From NCBI GenBank assembly GCA_023263735.1, contig JALQUQ010000030.1, forward strand, positions 1-13,977: a stretch of 13,977 nt of DNA. Reading direction: 5' to 3'. The notes beneath the pieces were generated by a model. It ran no database searches and was not told the origin of the DNA. It was given only the letters and a program-made list of their open reading frames with translations. The position numbers and the translations under genes are program-made. The DNA comes from Paracoccaceae bacterium. Lineage in GTDB: Bacteria > Pseudomonadota > Alphaproteobacteria > Rhodobacterales > Rhodobacteraceae. Below, one piece after another: positions 1 through 7,796 of this stretch; position 1 is the first letter of the stretch, and every line of letters begins with the position of its first letter.

Positions 1-877
1 CGGTCATGTTCATCTCGATCCGCTCGACCAGCGTGCCAAAGCCCGAAACGAATTTGCCTTTGCCGCCCGCGTTCATCTGCGCCTGCAGTTCCGGGTTGAT
101 CTGGGTGTTCCAGGCATAGTCGAATTCGCCGGTTTCCATGACAGCGCGGGCCGCCGAAGCGGCATCGCCACCGCCCTTGACCGAAACCGAAGCAAAGGCC
201 GGTTTCGCGGGATCACGGTAATTCGGGTTGGCCACCAGTTCGACGGTGTCGTTCACCTTGAAATCGGTGACCATGAACGGGCCGGTGCCGATGGGCATGA
301 AGTTCGCGTCGGTGCAGGTCGGTGCGGCAGCGCCCACGCAATTGGCGAATTGGGCGGCCTGCAGAACCGGAGCGGTCGCGCCGACAAAGGCGGTATAGGG
401 GTTCGGCTTGGGCGCGGTAAAGGTGATCTTGACCGTCAGGTCATCGGGGGTTTCGATCGAGGCGATGCCGTCGAATTTCGACGCCTGCGCGCAGCCGCCT
501 TCGGGGGCGGTGCAATAGTCATAGGTGAATTTCACGTCTTTCGAGGTGACCGGGGTGCCGTCCGACCACAGCAGGCCCGATTTCAGCTTCCAGGTGATCG
601 AGGTCTGATCTTCGGACACGCCGCCATTCGCGATGGTGGGGACATCTTCGGCCAGACGGGCAAAGATTTCGCCCTTGGAGTCATAGCCCGCCAGCGGTTC
701 CAGAACGAGGCTGCCCACCTCGATGTCCTTGGTGCCGCCCGACAGATAGGCGTTCATGATCGACACGGCCTGAGAGTACAAAATCTTGACGTTGCCGTCT
801 GCACCCCGATCCGCAAAAGCGGCAGGGGCAAACGCCATCGCGGCGGCCGCACCCATCAGGATCGTTTTCATTTTCAT
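1..877 (-). CDS. Di/oligopeptide ABC transporter substrate-binding protein (partial, C-terminus off the left edge)
   Basis: Periplasmic solute-binding protein of the SBP_bac_5 (DppA/OppA) family, which captures peptides or related solutes and delivers them to the inner-membrane permease. About 292 residues are visible; the family usually has 500-550, so the C-terminal part lies beyond position 1. The frame is open from an ATG at 877 to the edge. The N-terminus is a classic signal peptide: Lys at residues 2 and 4, an Ala-rich core, and a likely signal peptidase I cut after AFA (residues 20-22). Residues 104-120 (WSDGTPVTSKDVKFTYD) match the conserved family segment. A second ATG lies two codons downstream; the first is preferred because an AAGGAG (887-892 on the complement) sits 9 bases upstream. 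It lies 49 bases after the F-type ATPase gene, so it is probably co-transcribed. Substrate specificity cannot be read from the sequence. Confidence 0.93.
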   Translation of the reverse strand, partial: MKMKTILMGAAAAMAFAPAAFADRGADGNVKILYSQAVSIMNAYLSGGTKDIEVGSLVLEPLAGYDSKGEIFARLAEDVPTIANGGVSEDQTSITWKLKSGLLWSDGTPVTSKDVKFTYDYCTAPEGGCAQASKFDGIASIETPDDLTVKITFTAPKPNPYTAFVGATAPVLQAAQFANCVGAAAPTCTDANFMPIGTGPFMVTDFKVNDTVELVANPNYRDPAKPAFASVSVKGGGDAASAARAVMETGEFDYAWNTQINPELQAQMNAGGKGKFVSGFGTLVERIEMNMT

Positions 878-926
878 TTTGCGAAACTCCTTGTTGATTT
901 AGCTCTGTGGCCTCGGTTGCACCGGT

Positions 927-1934
927 TCATCCGGCGGCTGTCTTTTCGGAATACAAATGGCAGGCGACCAGACGGCCCGGTTCGACCTCGGCCAGTTCGG
1001 GTTTGACCTGACGGCAGATGTCCATGACCTTTGGGCAGCGGGTGCAGAAATTGCAGCCCTTGGGCGGATTGGCGGGCGAGGGCACGTCGCCCTTCAGGAT
1101 GATCCGCTGGCGGCTGCGCGCCAAGGCGGGATCGGGCTCGGGCACGGCCGACAAAAGCGCCTCGGCATAGGGGTGGAGCGGGCGGGCATACAGACCGTCG
1201 CGGGGCGACAATTCGGCAATCCGGCCCAGATACATCACCGCCACGCGGTCGGCGATGTGGCGCACCATCGACAGATCGTGGCTGATAAACAGATAGGTCA
1301 GGCCGAATTCGTCCTGCAAATCCTCAAGCAGGTTGACGACCTGCGCCTGAATCGACACATCCAGCGCCGCAATCGGTTCGTCGCAGACGATGAATTTCGG
1401 CTTGAGTGCCAAGGCGCGGGCGATCCCGATCCGCTGCCGCTGCCCGCCCGAGAATTCATGCGGATAGCGGTTGGCGAATTTCCGGTTCAGGCCGACGGCA
1501 TCCATCAATTCATAGACCCGGGCCAAGATCTTTTGGCCGTCCCAATCGGTATGTTCGCGCAAGGGTTCGCCGATGATGGCCGCCACGGGCATCCGGGGGT
1601 TCAGGCTGGCTTGCGGGTCTTGAAACACCATCTGCATCTGCGGTCGCGTCTTGCGCAGCGCCTCATCGCCCAAGGAAAGCACATTGGTGCCGCCAATCGA
1701 AACCGATCCGGCCGTCGGTTCATAAAGACGCAGCAAGGCCCGGCCCACGGTCGATTTCCCGCAGCCCGACTCCCCGACCAGCCCCAAGGTTTCGCCCTTG
1801 AAGATATCAAAGCTGATGCCATCCACCGCTTTGACATCGCCGGTCTTGCGCCGCAGGACCCCCGAATAGATCGGGAAATACATTTTCAGATCGCGAACCT
1901 GAACCAGCGGTTGGGCGGGGGCCGCGTCAAACAT
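927..1934 (-). CDS. Di/oligopeptide ABC transporter ATP-binding protein, F-type
   Basis: Cytoplasmic ATPase of the OppF/DppF type that, with the D-type ATPase, powers peptide import. The 335 residues match the family length. Visible motifs: Walker [10 protein letters not shown] (54-62), Q-loop Gln105, signature FSGGQ (161-165), Walker B FIVCDEP (181-187), H-loop His219. The C-terminal oligopeptide-transporter domain has cysteines at 294, 297, 300, 307 and 325; similar cysteine clusters bind a [4Fe-4S] centre in some characterised homologues, which is only a possibility here. The frame can be extended upstream to 2042, but that part lies inside the D gene and is not family-like. The ATG at 1934 is chosen because it has a GGAGAG 5 bases upstream (1940-1945 on the complement) and overlaps the D stop by 8 bases, a normal translational-coupling arrangement. 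Confidence 0.95.
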   Translation of the reverse strand: MFDAAPAQPLVQVRDLKMYFPIYSGVLRRKTGDVKAVDGISFDIFKGETLGLVGESGCGKSTVGRALLRLYEPTAGSVSIGGTNVLSLGDEALRKTRPQMQMVFQDPQASLNPRMPVAAIIGEPLREHTDWDGQKILARVYELMDAVGLNRKFANRYPHEFSGGQRQRIGIARALALKPKFIVCDEPIAALDVSIQAQVVNLLEDLQDEFGLTYLFISHDLSMVRHIADRVAVMYLGRIAELSPRDGLYARPLHPYAEALLSAVPEPDPALARSRQRIILKGDVPSPANPPKGCNFCTRCPKVMDICRQVKPELAEVEPGRLVACHLYSEKTAAG

Positions 1935-2937
1935 CTGCGCTCTCCGGTGTCCAATGGCAGGCCACGTCATGACCGTGGCCCACGGGCCGATCATCCAAGG
2001 CACGGCGCTGCGGGTTTTCGCGGTCACACCGGTCAAGTGCATGTTTGCAGCGTGGCCGGAATGGGCAGGCGGTGGGGGCGGCGGTCAGGATCGGGGGTTG
2101 CCCCTCGATCACCTGAAGCCGCGCATCCCGGTGACCGGTCAGCGAGGGAATGGTTTTCAACAGCGCCCGCGTATAGGGGTGGCGCGGGTTGGTGAACAGC
2201 TCTTTGACCGGCGCCTGTTCCACAACCTGGCCGCCATACATGACCATCACCCGATCGGCGATGCCCGCGATCACCCCCAGATCATGGGTGATCCAGACGA
2301 TGGCCATGCCCAGCTTTTGCCGCAGGTCTTTGACCAGTTCCAGAATCTGCGCCTGAATCGTCACGTCCAATGCGGTGGTCGGCTCGTCGGCGATCAACAC
2401 TTCGGGGTCGCAGGCCAAGGCCACCGCGATCATCACCCGTTGCCGCATGCCCCCGGAAAACTGATGCGGATAGGCCGACAGGCGTTTGCGGGCATCCGAG
2501 ATCCCCACCAGTTCCAGCAGTTCGACCGCCCGGTTGGCGGCTTGGGCCTTTGTCATTCCCTTGTGGCGGATCAGCGGTTCTGCGATCTGGTCGCCCACCG
2601 TGAACACCGGGTTCAGGCTGGTCATCGGGTCCTGAAACACAAAGCCGACGCGCGCGCCCCGCACATCGCGCAATTCCTCGTCGCGCAGTTTCAGGATGTC
2701 CTTGCCCTGCAACATCACCTCGCCCGACCGGATATCGGCGGGCGGAGAGGGGAGCAGCCGCACAAGGCTCATCATGGTGACAGACTTGCCGGACCCGCTT
2801 TCGCCGACGACGCCCAAAAGTTCACCAGGGCGCAGATGAAAACTGACGTCATTGACGGCATGAACCTCGCCGCCACGGGTGCGAAAGACCGTTTTCAACC
2901 CCCGGACATCCAGGACAGGCAGGGCCTGATCCGGCAT
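1927..2937 (-). CDS. Di/oligopeptide ABC transporter ATP-binding protein, D-type
   Basis: OppD/DppD-type ATPase, 336 residues, partner of the F-type ATPase encoded just downstream. Visible motifs: Walker A GESGSGKS (45-52), Q-loop Gln102, signature FSGGM (160-164), Walker B VLIADEP (180-186), H-loop His218, and a C-terminal domain with four cysteines in the pattern CPFRPRC, then DRC, then ACHW. It is the first gene of the leftward transporter cluster (ATPase D, ATPase F, binding protein); permease genes are expected beyond the left edge. The start ATG at 2937 has only a G-rich stretch (GGGGG, about 9 bases upstream) as ribosome-binding site. Its promoter should lie in the AT-rich gap shared with the divergent M20 deacylase gene. 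Confidence 0.95.
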   Translation of the reverse strand: MPDQALPVLDVRGLKTVFRTRGGEVHAVNDVSFHLRPGELLGVVGESGSGKSVTMMSLVRLLPSPPADIRSGEVMLQGKDILKLRDEELRDVRGARVGFVFQDPMTSLNPVFTVGDQIAEPLIRHKGMTKAQAANRAVELLELVGISDARKRLSAYPHQFSGGMRQRVMIAVALACDPEVLIADEPTTALDVTIQAQILELVKDLRQKLGMAIVWITHDLGVIAGIADRVMVMYGGQVVEQAPVKELFTNPRHPYTRALLKTIPSLTGHRDARLQVIEGQPPILTAAPTACPFRPRCKHALDRCDRENPQRRALDDRPVGHGHDVACHWTPESADV

Positions 2938-3131
2938 GTATTAACCCCCAGCATGTTGTTTTTATTCATTATTTTTTTCGTGCCGCTCTTTGGAACGGAT
3001 ATTTTGACCAAGTGTTAGATATTTTTTGCGGTCTCGCAAGCAGCATCTTGCGTTTGACTTTGCGTCACTCTGCCAAGACTTGACCCCGCCGCCGTTCCCG
3101 GCACAGTTGGCGCATCATCTCAGGAGCGAAA
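2938..3131. promoter_or_regulatory. AT-rich divergent intergenic region with operator-like repeats
   Basis: This 194-base gap separates the leftward transporter cluster from the rightward M20 deacylase gene and must hold promoters for both unless they are transcribed from elsewhere. Roughly 2950-3030 is strikingly T-rich for this genome. Two elements stand out. A direct repeat GATATTTT occurs at 2998-3005 and 3018-3025, 20 bases apart, about two helical turns. Between them is an imperfect dyad TTGACCA-AG-TGTTAGA (3004-3019). I cannot assign -35/-10 hexamers with confidence on either strand. Calling this regulatory is inference from position and repeats. Confidence 0.4.
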
Positions 3132-4304
3132 ATGCCGTTGTCCGAACCTGTCCGCTTGTCTGCGCGTGCCTTGATGGAAAAGCTTGTGTCCTTTCCCACG
3201 GTCAGCCGCGACAGCAACATCCCCCTGATCGACTTTGTGCAAAGCTATCTGACCAGCCACGGGATCGCGTCGCACCGGCATTGGAACCCTGACCGAACCA
3301 AAGCGGCGTTGTTTGCCCATGTCGGGCCATGGGTGCCGGGGGCGGTGCTGTTGTCGGGGCATACCGATGTGGTGCCCGTCGATGGCCAAGACTGGAGCAG
3401 CGACCCCTATACCGTGACCGAGCGGGACGGGCGGTTTTACGGGCGCGGCACCTGTGACATGAAAGGGTTTGACGCCTTGGCCCTGTGGGCCTTGGTCGAG
3501 GCGAACGCGCGTACCCTGTCACGCCCTTTGCAAATCGCGCTGTCCTTTGACGAGGAAGTGGGCTGCACCGGGGCGGCCCCGTTGATCGAGACGCTGGCCC
3601 AAGTGGTGCCCAAGGCCGAGCTGGCCATCATCGGCGAACCCAGCCGGATGAAATGCGTGAACGGGCACAAGGGCGGCGCGGGCTACCGGGTGACCGTGCA
3701 CGGATACGAGGTGCATTCCTCACTGCTGCCCGAGGGCGTTTCCGCCATCATGGAGGCGGCGCGGCTGATCCAGTGGATCAATGACCAGAACGCCGCCAGC
3801 ATGGCCGCCCCGAAATCCGAGGTGGCGGCGTTGTTCTCGCCTCCGTTTACCACCCTGCATTCGGGGATGATCCGGGGGGGAACCGCGCATAATATCACGG
3901 CGGGGGAATGCGAATTCGTGATGGAATTCCGCGTGGTGCCGGGGGAAAGTCTGCCCGACTGGATCGCCCGGTGGGAGGCCGAGGTTGACCGTTTGCGCCG
4001 CGCGATCCAATCGGTGCGGCCCGAAGCCGGGATCACGCTGGACCGCTTTTTCGATCTGCCGCCCCTTGTTCCCGAAAAGAACGGCCCGGCCGAGGCGTTG
4101 ATCCGTCAGGTGACCGGCGATAACGGCACGCATGTCGTCAGCTACGGCACCGAGGCCAGCCATTTCCAAAGCGCCGGAATCTCGGCGGCGATCTGCGGGC
4201 CGGGCGATATCGCGCAGGCCCATCAGGCCGACGAATATCTGGAAGTGTCCGAGTTTCTGGCCGGGCATCGGTTCATGGAAAAGCTCTTGGACCGCCTGAT
4301 CTGA
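3132..4304 (+). CDS. ArgE-like M20 family metallo-deacylase (acetylornithine deacetylase type)
   Basis: Cytoplasmic zinc-dependent hydrolase of peptidase family M20A, closest in pattern to acetylornithine deacetylase: removal of an acyl group from the alpha-amino group of an amino acid. The 390 residues fit the family (about 380-390). Likely metal and catalytic residues: His77 and Asp79 in SGHTDVVP, Asp109 in RGTCDMKG, Glu141 (general base) and Glu142 in SFDEEVG, Glu169 in IIGEPS, and His364 near the C-terminus. A dimerisation domain lies roughly at residues 175-290. The start at 3132 has AGGAG (3122-3126) 5 bases upstream. The gene is divergent from the peptide transporter, which suggests a role in processing imported N-acyl amino acids or peptides. 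Many alphaproteobacteria make ornithine through ArgJ and do not need ArgE for arginine synthesis, so a biosynthetic label is not secure. Succinyl-diaminopimelate desuccinylase is less likely. Confidence 0.85.
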   Translation: MPLSEPVRLSARALMEKLVSFPTVSRDSNIPLIDFVQSYLTSHGIASHRHWNPDRTKAALFAHVGPWVPGAVLLSGHTDVVPVDGQDWSSDPYTVTERDGRFYGRGTCDMKGFDALALWALVEANARTLSRPLQIALSFDEEVGCTGAAPLIETLAQVVPKAELAIIGEPSRMKCVNGHKGGAGYRVTVHGYEVHSSLLPEGVSAIMEAARLIQWINDQNAASMAAPKSEVAALFSPPFTTLHSGMIRGGTAHNITAGECEFVMEFRVVPGESLPDWIARWEAEVDRLRRAIQSVRPEAGITLDRFFDLPPLVPEKNGPAEALIRQVTGDNGTHVVSYGTEASHFQSAGISAAICGPGDIAQAHQADEYLEVSEFLAGHRFMEKLLDRLI

Positions 4305-4421
4305 CCAATTGATCCGCCGGGTGGTTGGGCGGGTCTGCCCTGATGGCGCAAAATTGGCCGGCATTGGCTTTACGCCCCGCAGGGGGTGGGGTAAGACACG
4401 CTCCCCATTCTTTTGCCGTTC

Positions 4422-4427
4422 AAGGAT
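4422..4427 (+). promoter_or_regulatory. Ribosome-binding site deciding the Hsp70-like start
   Basis: AAGGAT lies 5 bases before the ATG at 4433. The frame stays open upstream to 4325, but those extra 36 codons encode no family-like sequence, while the ATG at 4433 is directly followed by the Hsp70 phosphate-1 motif. Confidence 0.65.
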
Positions 4428-4432
4428 ACGCC

Positions 4433-5677
4433 ATGTCCAATATTGCCTGTGGTTTGGACTTTGGAACCTCGAACACCACTTTGGGGGTCAATGGCGATCT
4501 CTTGCCGCTTGAGGCGGGGGCCGTCACTTTGCCCTCGGCCGTGTTTTGGGAGGTGGATGGCGCGCCGCCGCGATTTGGGCGCGCGGCCATTGCGGCCTAT
4601 CTGGAGGGCGAAGAGGGCCGGTTGCTGCGCGGTCTGAAATCGACGCTGGGGTCGGGGCTGATACAGGAGCGCACGCGGATCGGGAACCGGGCTGTCAGCT
4701 TTCGTGAGGTGCTGGGCCGGTTCATGGCGCATGCCAAGACACAGGCCGAAGCCGCCTATGGCCAACCGTTTCAATCGGTGGTTCTGGGCCGGCCCGTTCA
4801 TTTCATCGACGATGATCCCGAAGGCGACCGGCAGGCGCAGAACGTCTTGGCCGAAATCGCGCGCGAAATCGGGTTTGCCGACATTGGCTTTCAATACGAA
4901 CCCATCGCGGCCGCACTGGATTACGAAACCCGCCTGACGGACGAAGAATTGGTGCTGATCGTGGACGTCGGTGGCGGGACCTCTGACTTTTCCATCGTGC
5001 GGGTCGGGCCTTTGCGGGCGCAAAAACCGGATCGGGCCGCCGATATTCTGGCCAATGATGGCATTCGTCTGGGCGGCACCGATTTCGACCGGGCGTTTTC
5101 CTTGGCCGAGGTGATGCCCGAACTGGGATATCTGGCGCCGACCAAGGGCGGGCAGGGGACGATGCCGCGCCATTACTATCACGATCTGGCCACGTGGCAC
5201 CGGATCAACATGCTTTATACCGACCGCGTCCTGTCTGACATGAAGGCGCTGTCTTATGAAATCGACACGCCGGAAAAGCTGGCCCGGATGATCCATGTCT
5301 TGCAAAACGCCCAAGGTCACGGCTTGGCGTTGGAGGTGGAGCGGGCAAAGATCGCCCTGTCCGAGACCGAGGCGATCCGCCTTTTGCTGAAACCCCTGAC
5401 CAACGGCCCGAATCCGATGGTGACGCAGCCCCGTCTGGAAACCGCATTGGCCCCGCTGATGGAGCGGTTGCGGCTGCGGATCGATACGGTGCTGGATCAG
5501 GCGGGCCTGACGGCGGATCAGATTTCCACGGTGTTTCTGACCGGCGGGTCATCGGCCCTGCCGCTTTTGGGGCGCGTGGTCGCGTCACGGTTTGCCACCG
5601 CCAAACTGGCCCGCGGCGACGATCTGGCCAGCGTGGGCACCGGCCTGTCGCTGGATGCCGCGCGGCGCTATCGCTGA
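4433..5677 (+). CDS. Hsp70 family (YegD-like) ATPase
   Basis: Actin/Hsp70-fold ATPase of 414 residues. The phosphate-1 loop is GLDFGTSNTT (7-16), the connect segment is YEPIAAALDYE (155-165), the phosphate-2 loop is VDVGGGTSDF (177-186), and the adenosine motif is FLTGGSSALP (368-377). The length fits the Hsp70 nucleotide-binding domain plus insertions, as in E. coli YegD (about 450 residues). No room remains for the canonical substrate-binding beta domain or helical lid of DnaK, so it is not a standard chaperone. YegD-type proteins have no firmly established function, and the client or partner is unknown. No signal peptide is seen, so it should be cytoplasmic. It lies between two M20 hydrolase genes on the same strand, with a 128-base gap before and a 105-base gap after it; co-transcription is possible but not shown. 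Confidence 0.87.
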   Translation: MSNIACGLDFGTSNTTLGVNGDLLPLEAGAVTLPSAVFWEVDGAPPRFGRAAIAAYLEGEEGRLLRGLKSTLGSGLIQERTRIGNRAVSFREVLGRFMAHAKTQAEAAYGQPFQSVVLGRPVHFIDDDPEGDRQAQNVLAEIAREIGFADIGFQYEPIAAALDYETRLTDEELVLIVDVGGGTSDFSIVRVGPLRAQKPDRAADILANDGIRLGGTDFDRAFSLAEVMPELGYLAPTKGGQGTMPRHYYHDLATWHRINMLYTDRVLSDMKALSYEIDTPEKLARMIHVLQNAQGHGLALEVERAKIALSETEAIRLLLKPLTNGPNPMVTQPRLETALAPLMERLRLRIDTVLDQAGLTADQISTVFLTGGSSALPLLGRVVASRFATAKLARGDDLASVGTGLSLDAARRYR

Positions 5678-5770
5678 AAATCTGACCGGGAGGTCAAATT
5701 AGGCGCAACTTTCCGCAGGGGCAGTCTTGCGATGGCGCGCAAAGCGGATCACCATCATGGCGTTAAGCCA

Positions 5771-5776
5771 AAGGAG
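5771..5776 (+). promoter_or_regulatory. Ribosome-binding site deciding the M20D start
   Basis: AAGGAG sits 6 bases before the ATG at 5783. The same frame has an earlier ATG at 5732, but the 17 residues that would be added (including three consecutive His) have no family resemblance and no good ribosome-binding site. Confidence 0.7.
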
Positions 5777-5782
5777 ACCCCG

Positions 5783-6949
5783 ATGCCGGTCAAGAACCGC
5801 TTTGCCGAGCTGCTTCCCGAAATCACCGCGTGGCGCCGCGATTTTCACGAGAACCCCGAACTTTTGTTCGAAGTCCACCGCACGGCGGCCAAAGTCGCCG
5901 AATTGTTGCGCAGCTTTGGCTGTGACGAGGTGGTCGAGGGGATCGGCCGCACCGGGGTTGTCGGGGTGATCAATGGCAAGACCAACACTTCGGGCCGGGT
6001 GATCGGCCTGCGCGCTGACATGGATGCGCTGCCCATCATCGAACAGACCGGGCTGGACTATGCGTCGAAAACGCCCGGAAAGATGCATGCCTGCGGTCAT
6101 GACGGCCACACCGCGATGCTTTTGGGCGCGGCCAAATATCTGTCGGAAACCCGCAGCTTTGACGGCAAGGTCGTGTTGATCTTTCAACCCGCCGAAGAGG
6201 GCGGCGGCGGGGGCCGCGAGATGGTCAATGACGGCATGATGGACCGCTTTGGCGTGCAAGAGGTTTATGGAATGCACAACATGCCGGGCATTCCGGTGGG
6301 GCAGTTTTCCATTCGCCCCGGCGCGATCATGGCGGCGGCCGATCAGTTCGATATCGAGGTGACGGGCAAGGGCGGTCACGCCGCCAAGCCGCATGATTGC
6401 ATCGATACCACCGTCGTGGCCGCCCATATCATCGTGGCCCTGCAAACCATCGTCAGCCGCAACGTTGACCCGATGAAGCAGATCGTCGTGTCGGTCTGCA
6501 CGGTCGCCACCGATTCCACCGCGCATAACGTCATCCCGCAGGTGGTGAAGATGAAGGGCACGGTTCGGACCATGGACCCGGCCGTTCAAGATCAGGTGGA
6601 GCGGCGAATCTCGGAGATTGCCGAAGGCACGGCGATGGCCTTGGGGGCCAAGGCCGTGGTCAATTATCAGCGCGGCTATCCGGTCACGATCAATTCCGAG
6701 GCGCATACCGAACATGCGATCAAGGTGGCGCAGGATGTGTCGGGCAGGGTCGATCCCAACACCGCGCCTTTGATGGGGGCCGAAGATTTCAGCTATATGC
6801 TGAATGCCCGCCCCGGGGCCTATATCTTTTTGGGCAATGGCGATACCGCGATGGTTCATCACCCGGCCTATAACTTTGACGACAACGCCATTCCCTTTGG
6901 ATCGAGTTGGTATGTCGGCATGGCCGAACAGCGGATGCCACTGGCCTGA
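5783..6949 (+). CDS. M20D amidohydrolase (hippurate / N-acyl-amino-acid hydrolase type)
   Basis: Cytoplasmic metal-dependent amidohydrolase of peptidase family M20D, which includes hippurate hydrolase (HipO) and IAA-amino acid hydrolases and cleaves N-acyl or N-aroyl amino acids. The 388 residues match the family. Residues 76-84 read GLRADMDAL. Likely metal ligands are Cys104 and His106 in MHACGHDGHT, Glu138 (general base) and Glu139 in FQPAEEG, His165 in YGMHNMPG, and His359 or His360 in MVHHP. The cysteine ligand separates this subfamily from the ArgE-like enzyme upstream, so the two M20 enzymes are not recent duplicates. A strong terminator begins about 30 bases after the stop. The natural substrate cannot be deduced; proximity to a peptide transporter suggests imported acyl-amino acids or peptides (inference). 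Confidence 0.93.
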   Translation: MPVKNRFAELLPEITAWRRDFHENPELLFEVHRTAAKVAELLRSFGCDEVVEGIGRTGVVGVINGKTNTSGRVIGLRADMDALPIIEQTGLDYASKTPGKMHACGHDGHTAMLLGAAKYLSETRSFDGKVVLIFQPAEEGGGGGREMVNDGMMDRFGVQEVYGMHNMPGIPVGQFSIRPGAIMAAADQFDIEVTGKGGHAAKPHDCIDTTVVAAHIIVALQTIVSRNVDPMKQIVVSVCTVATDSTAHNVIPQVVKMKGTVRTMDPAVQDQVERRISEIAEGTAMALGAKAVVNYQRGYPVTINSEAHTEHAIKVAQDVSGRVDPNTAPLMGAEDFSYMLNARPGAYIFLGNGDTAMVHHPAYNFDDNAIPFGSSWYVGMAEQRMPLA

Positions 6950-6979
6950 CGCGCCACAGGTCACGCAATCAGAGCGACA

Positions 6980-7005
6980 AGCCGGGGAAATTCCCCGGCT
7001 TTCTT
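6980..7005 (+). terminator. Rho-independent terminator after the M20D gene
   Basis: Perfect 8-bp stem AGCCGGGG (6980-6987) and CCCCGGCT (6993-7000), loop AAATT, followed by TTCTT. The stem can extend by two A-T pairs into the loop. It lies 30 bases after the stop and probably ends the rightward unit. Confidence 0.85.
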
Positions 7006-7042
7006 ACGATTGCAGGTTGATCCGCCCCTCCCAATCTGTCAG

Positions 7043-7105
7043 CATATAGTGGTAGAGCCGCCTTTGGACACAGCCTGCCAGCTGTGTCCCTGCTGTTAGG
7101 GCGGC
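7043..7105 (+). promoter_or_regulatory. Possible promoter element plus nested inverted-repeat leader
   Basis: TATAGT (7045-7050) resembles a -10 hexamer, though I find no well-spaced -35. If used, transcription would start near 7057. From there the RNA could form a two-part structure: an outer stem GCCGCC (7057-7062) with GGCGGC (7100-7105), and an inner perfect 9-bp stem GGACACAGC (7066-7074) with GCTGTGTCC (7081-7089) and a CTGCCA loop. It ends about 19 bases before the ATG at 7125. It could be an mRNA leader structure or a protein-binding dyad; I do not recognise a known riboswitch. Confidence 0.4.
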
Positions 7106-7124
7106 GCTAGGGGGACGGACCGAT

Positions 7125-7796
7125 ATGTTGAGTGACGGGCGCAGTTTTTGCCTGCCGCTGACCGCCATTTGTTTGGTGTTGTCAGTATTTCCTGCTTTTT
7201 CCCAGCAAGTGCGCGTGACCGAGGATCAGCCCGAGGTGCGGATTGAAACCAGTGGGGAACCTTGGATCATCACGCGTGACCAAGATCAAACCGCCGTCAT
7301 TACGGGCGAATATGCGCGCATCGCCCGGGCTTGCCCGCCCGATTGTGTGCTGCCCATGGTGCCCATTCCCGGCATCGCGCCCTATGGCGAGGTTGAGGTG
7401 ATCACCTTTTTGCAAGAGGTCGCGGCCACGGGCGGCGGGGCGTTGATCGATGCGCGAACGCCCGAGGTTTTCGCCCAAGGGTCGATCCCAGGGGCGGTGA
7501 ACGTGCCCCATGCGACGCTTTCGGCGACGAACCCGTTTCGCAACGATATTCTCGTGGCGCTTGGCGCCCGCCCCATCGGGGGCAACGATTTTGATTACTC
7601 GGACGTCATCGATCTGGTGGTGTTCGGGGATGGACCGTGGAGCGATAGCGCCGTTCGGGCGCTGCGGTCTTTGCAAGGTGCCGGCTATCCGTCTGAAAAA
7701 CTCAAATTCTATCGGGGCGGCATGCAGGATTGGATGATGTTGGGGCTGACGGTTTCGCAACCGGGTGGCGTAGGCGAGGCAGGAGGCAAACCGTGA
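7125..7796 (+). CDS. Exported rhodanese-like domain protein lacking the catalytic cysteine
   Basis: Protein of 223 residues with an N-terminal signal sequence (hydrophobic core about 8-25, possible cut after AFS at 24-26), so probably periplasmic. Residues about 88-210 have the rhodanese fold pattern: ALIDARTPEVFAQGSIPGAVNVPHA (shown in parts as ALIDARTPEVF at 106-116 and GSIPGAVNVPHA at 119-130) and the terminal FYRGGMQDWMMLG (195-207). The loop that normally carries the sulfur-transferring cysteine reads FGDGPWSDS (167-175) with no Cys, so classical sulfurtransferase activity is unlikely. A CX3C pair (Cys70, Cys74, CPPDC) lies before the domain and might form a disulfide. The start at 7125 has a G-rich site (GGGGGACGGA) just upstream. 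The stop overlaps the start of the LysM gene by 4 bases (GTGA), implying translational coupling. Function is not known. Confidence 0.8.
   Translation: MLSDGRSFCLPLTAICLVLSVFPAFSQQVRVTEDQPEVRIETSGEPWIITRDQDQTAVITGEYARIARACPPDCVLPMVPIPGIAPYGEVEVITFLQEVAATGGGALIDARTPEVFAQGSIPGAVNVPHATLSATNPFRNDILVALGARPIGGNDFDYSDVIDLVVFGDGPWSDSAVRALRSLQGAGYPSEKLKFYRGGMQDWMMLGLTVSQPGGVGEAGGKP
7781..7786 (+). promoter_or_regulatory. Ribosome-binding site fixing a GTG start
   Basis: AGGAGG lies 6 bases before the GTG at 7793, inside the end of the rhodanese-like gene. It argues for the GTG over the in-frame ATG at 7730, which would add 21 unrelated residues before a good signal/anchor segment. Confidence 0.8.

Noticed and set aside
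350..1006. A 218-codon plus-strand frame at the left edge
   Set aside because: It is antisense to the substrate-binding protein, whose signal peptide and family motifs are clear on the minus strand.
957..3018. Long open frames on the plus strand opposite the two ABC ATPase genes
   Set aside because: They mirror the codon positions of strongly conserved ATPase genes, have no recognisable domains and are rich in His, Gln, Asp and Arg, as expected for antisense frames in GC-rich DNA.
4311..4335. Possible terminator GATCCGCC...GGCGGGTC after the ArgE-like gene
   Set aside because: The stem includes a wobble pair and has no following T-tract, so it is not convincing.
5683..5696. Short hairpin TGACC-GGGA-GGTCA after the Hsp70-like gene
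   Set aside because: Only five base pairs with a weak AAATT tail; could arise by chance.
5699..6964. A 421-codon open frame on the minus strand opposite the M20D gene
   Set aside because: It is antisense to a gene with intact catalytic motifs; its His/Asp/Gly-rich composition is typical of a shadow frame.
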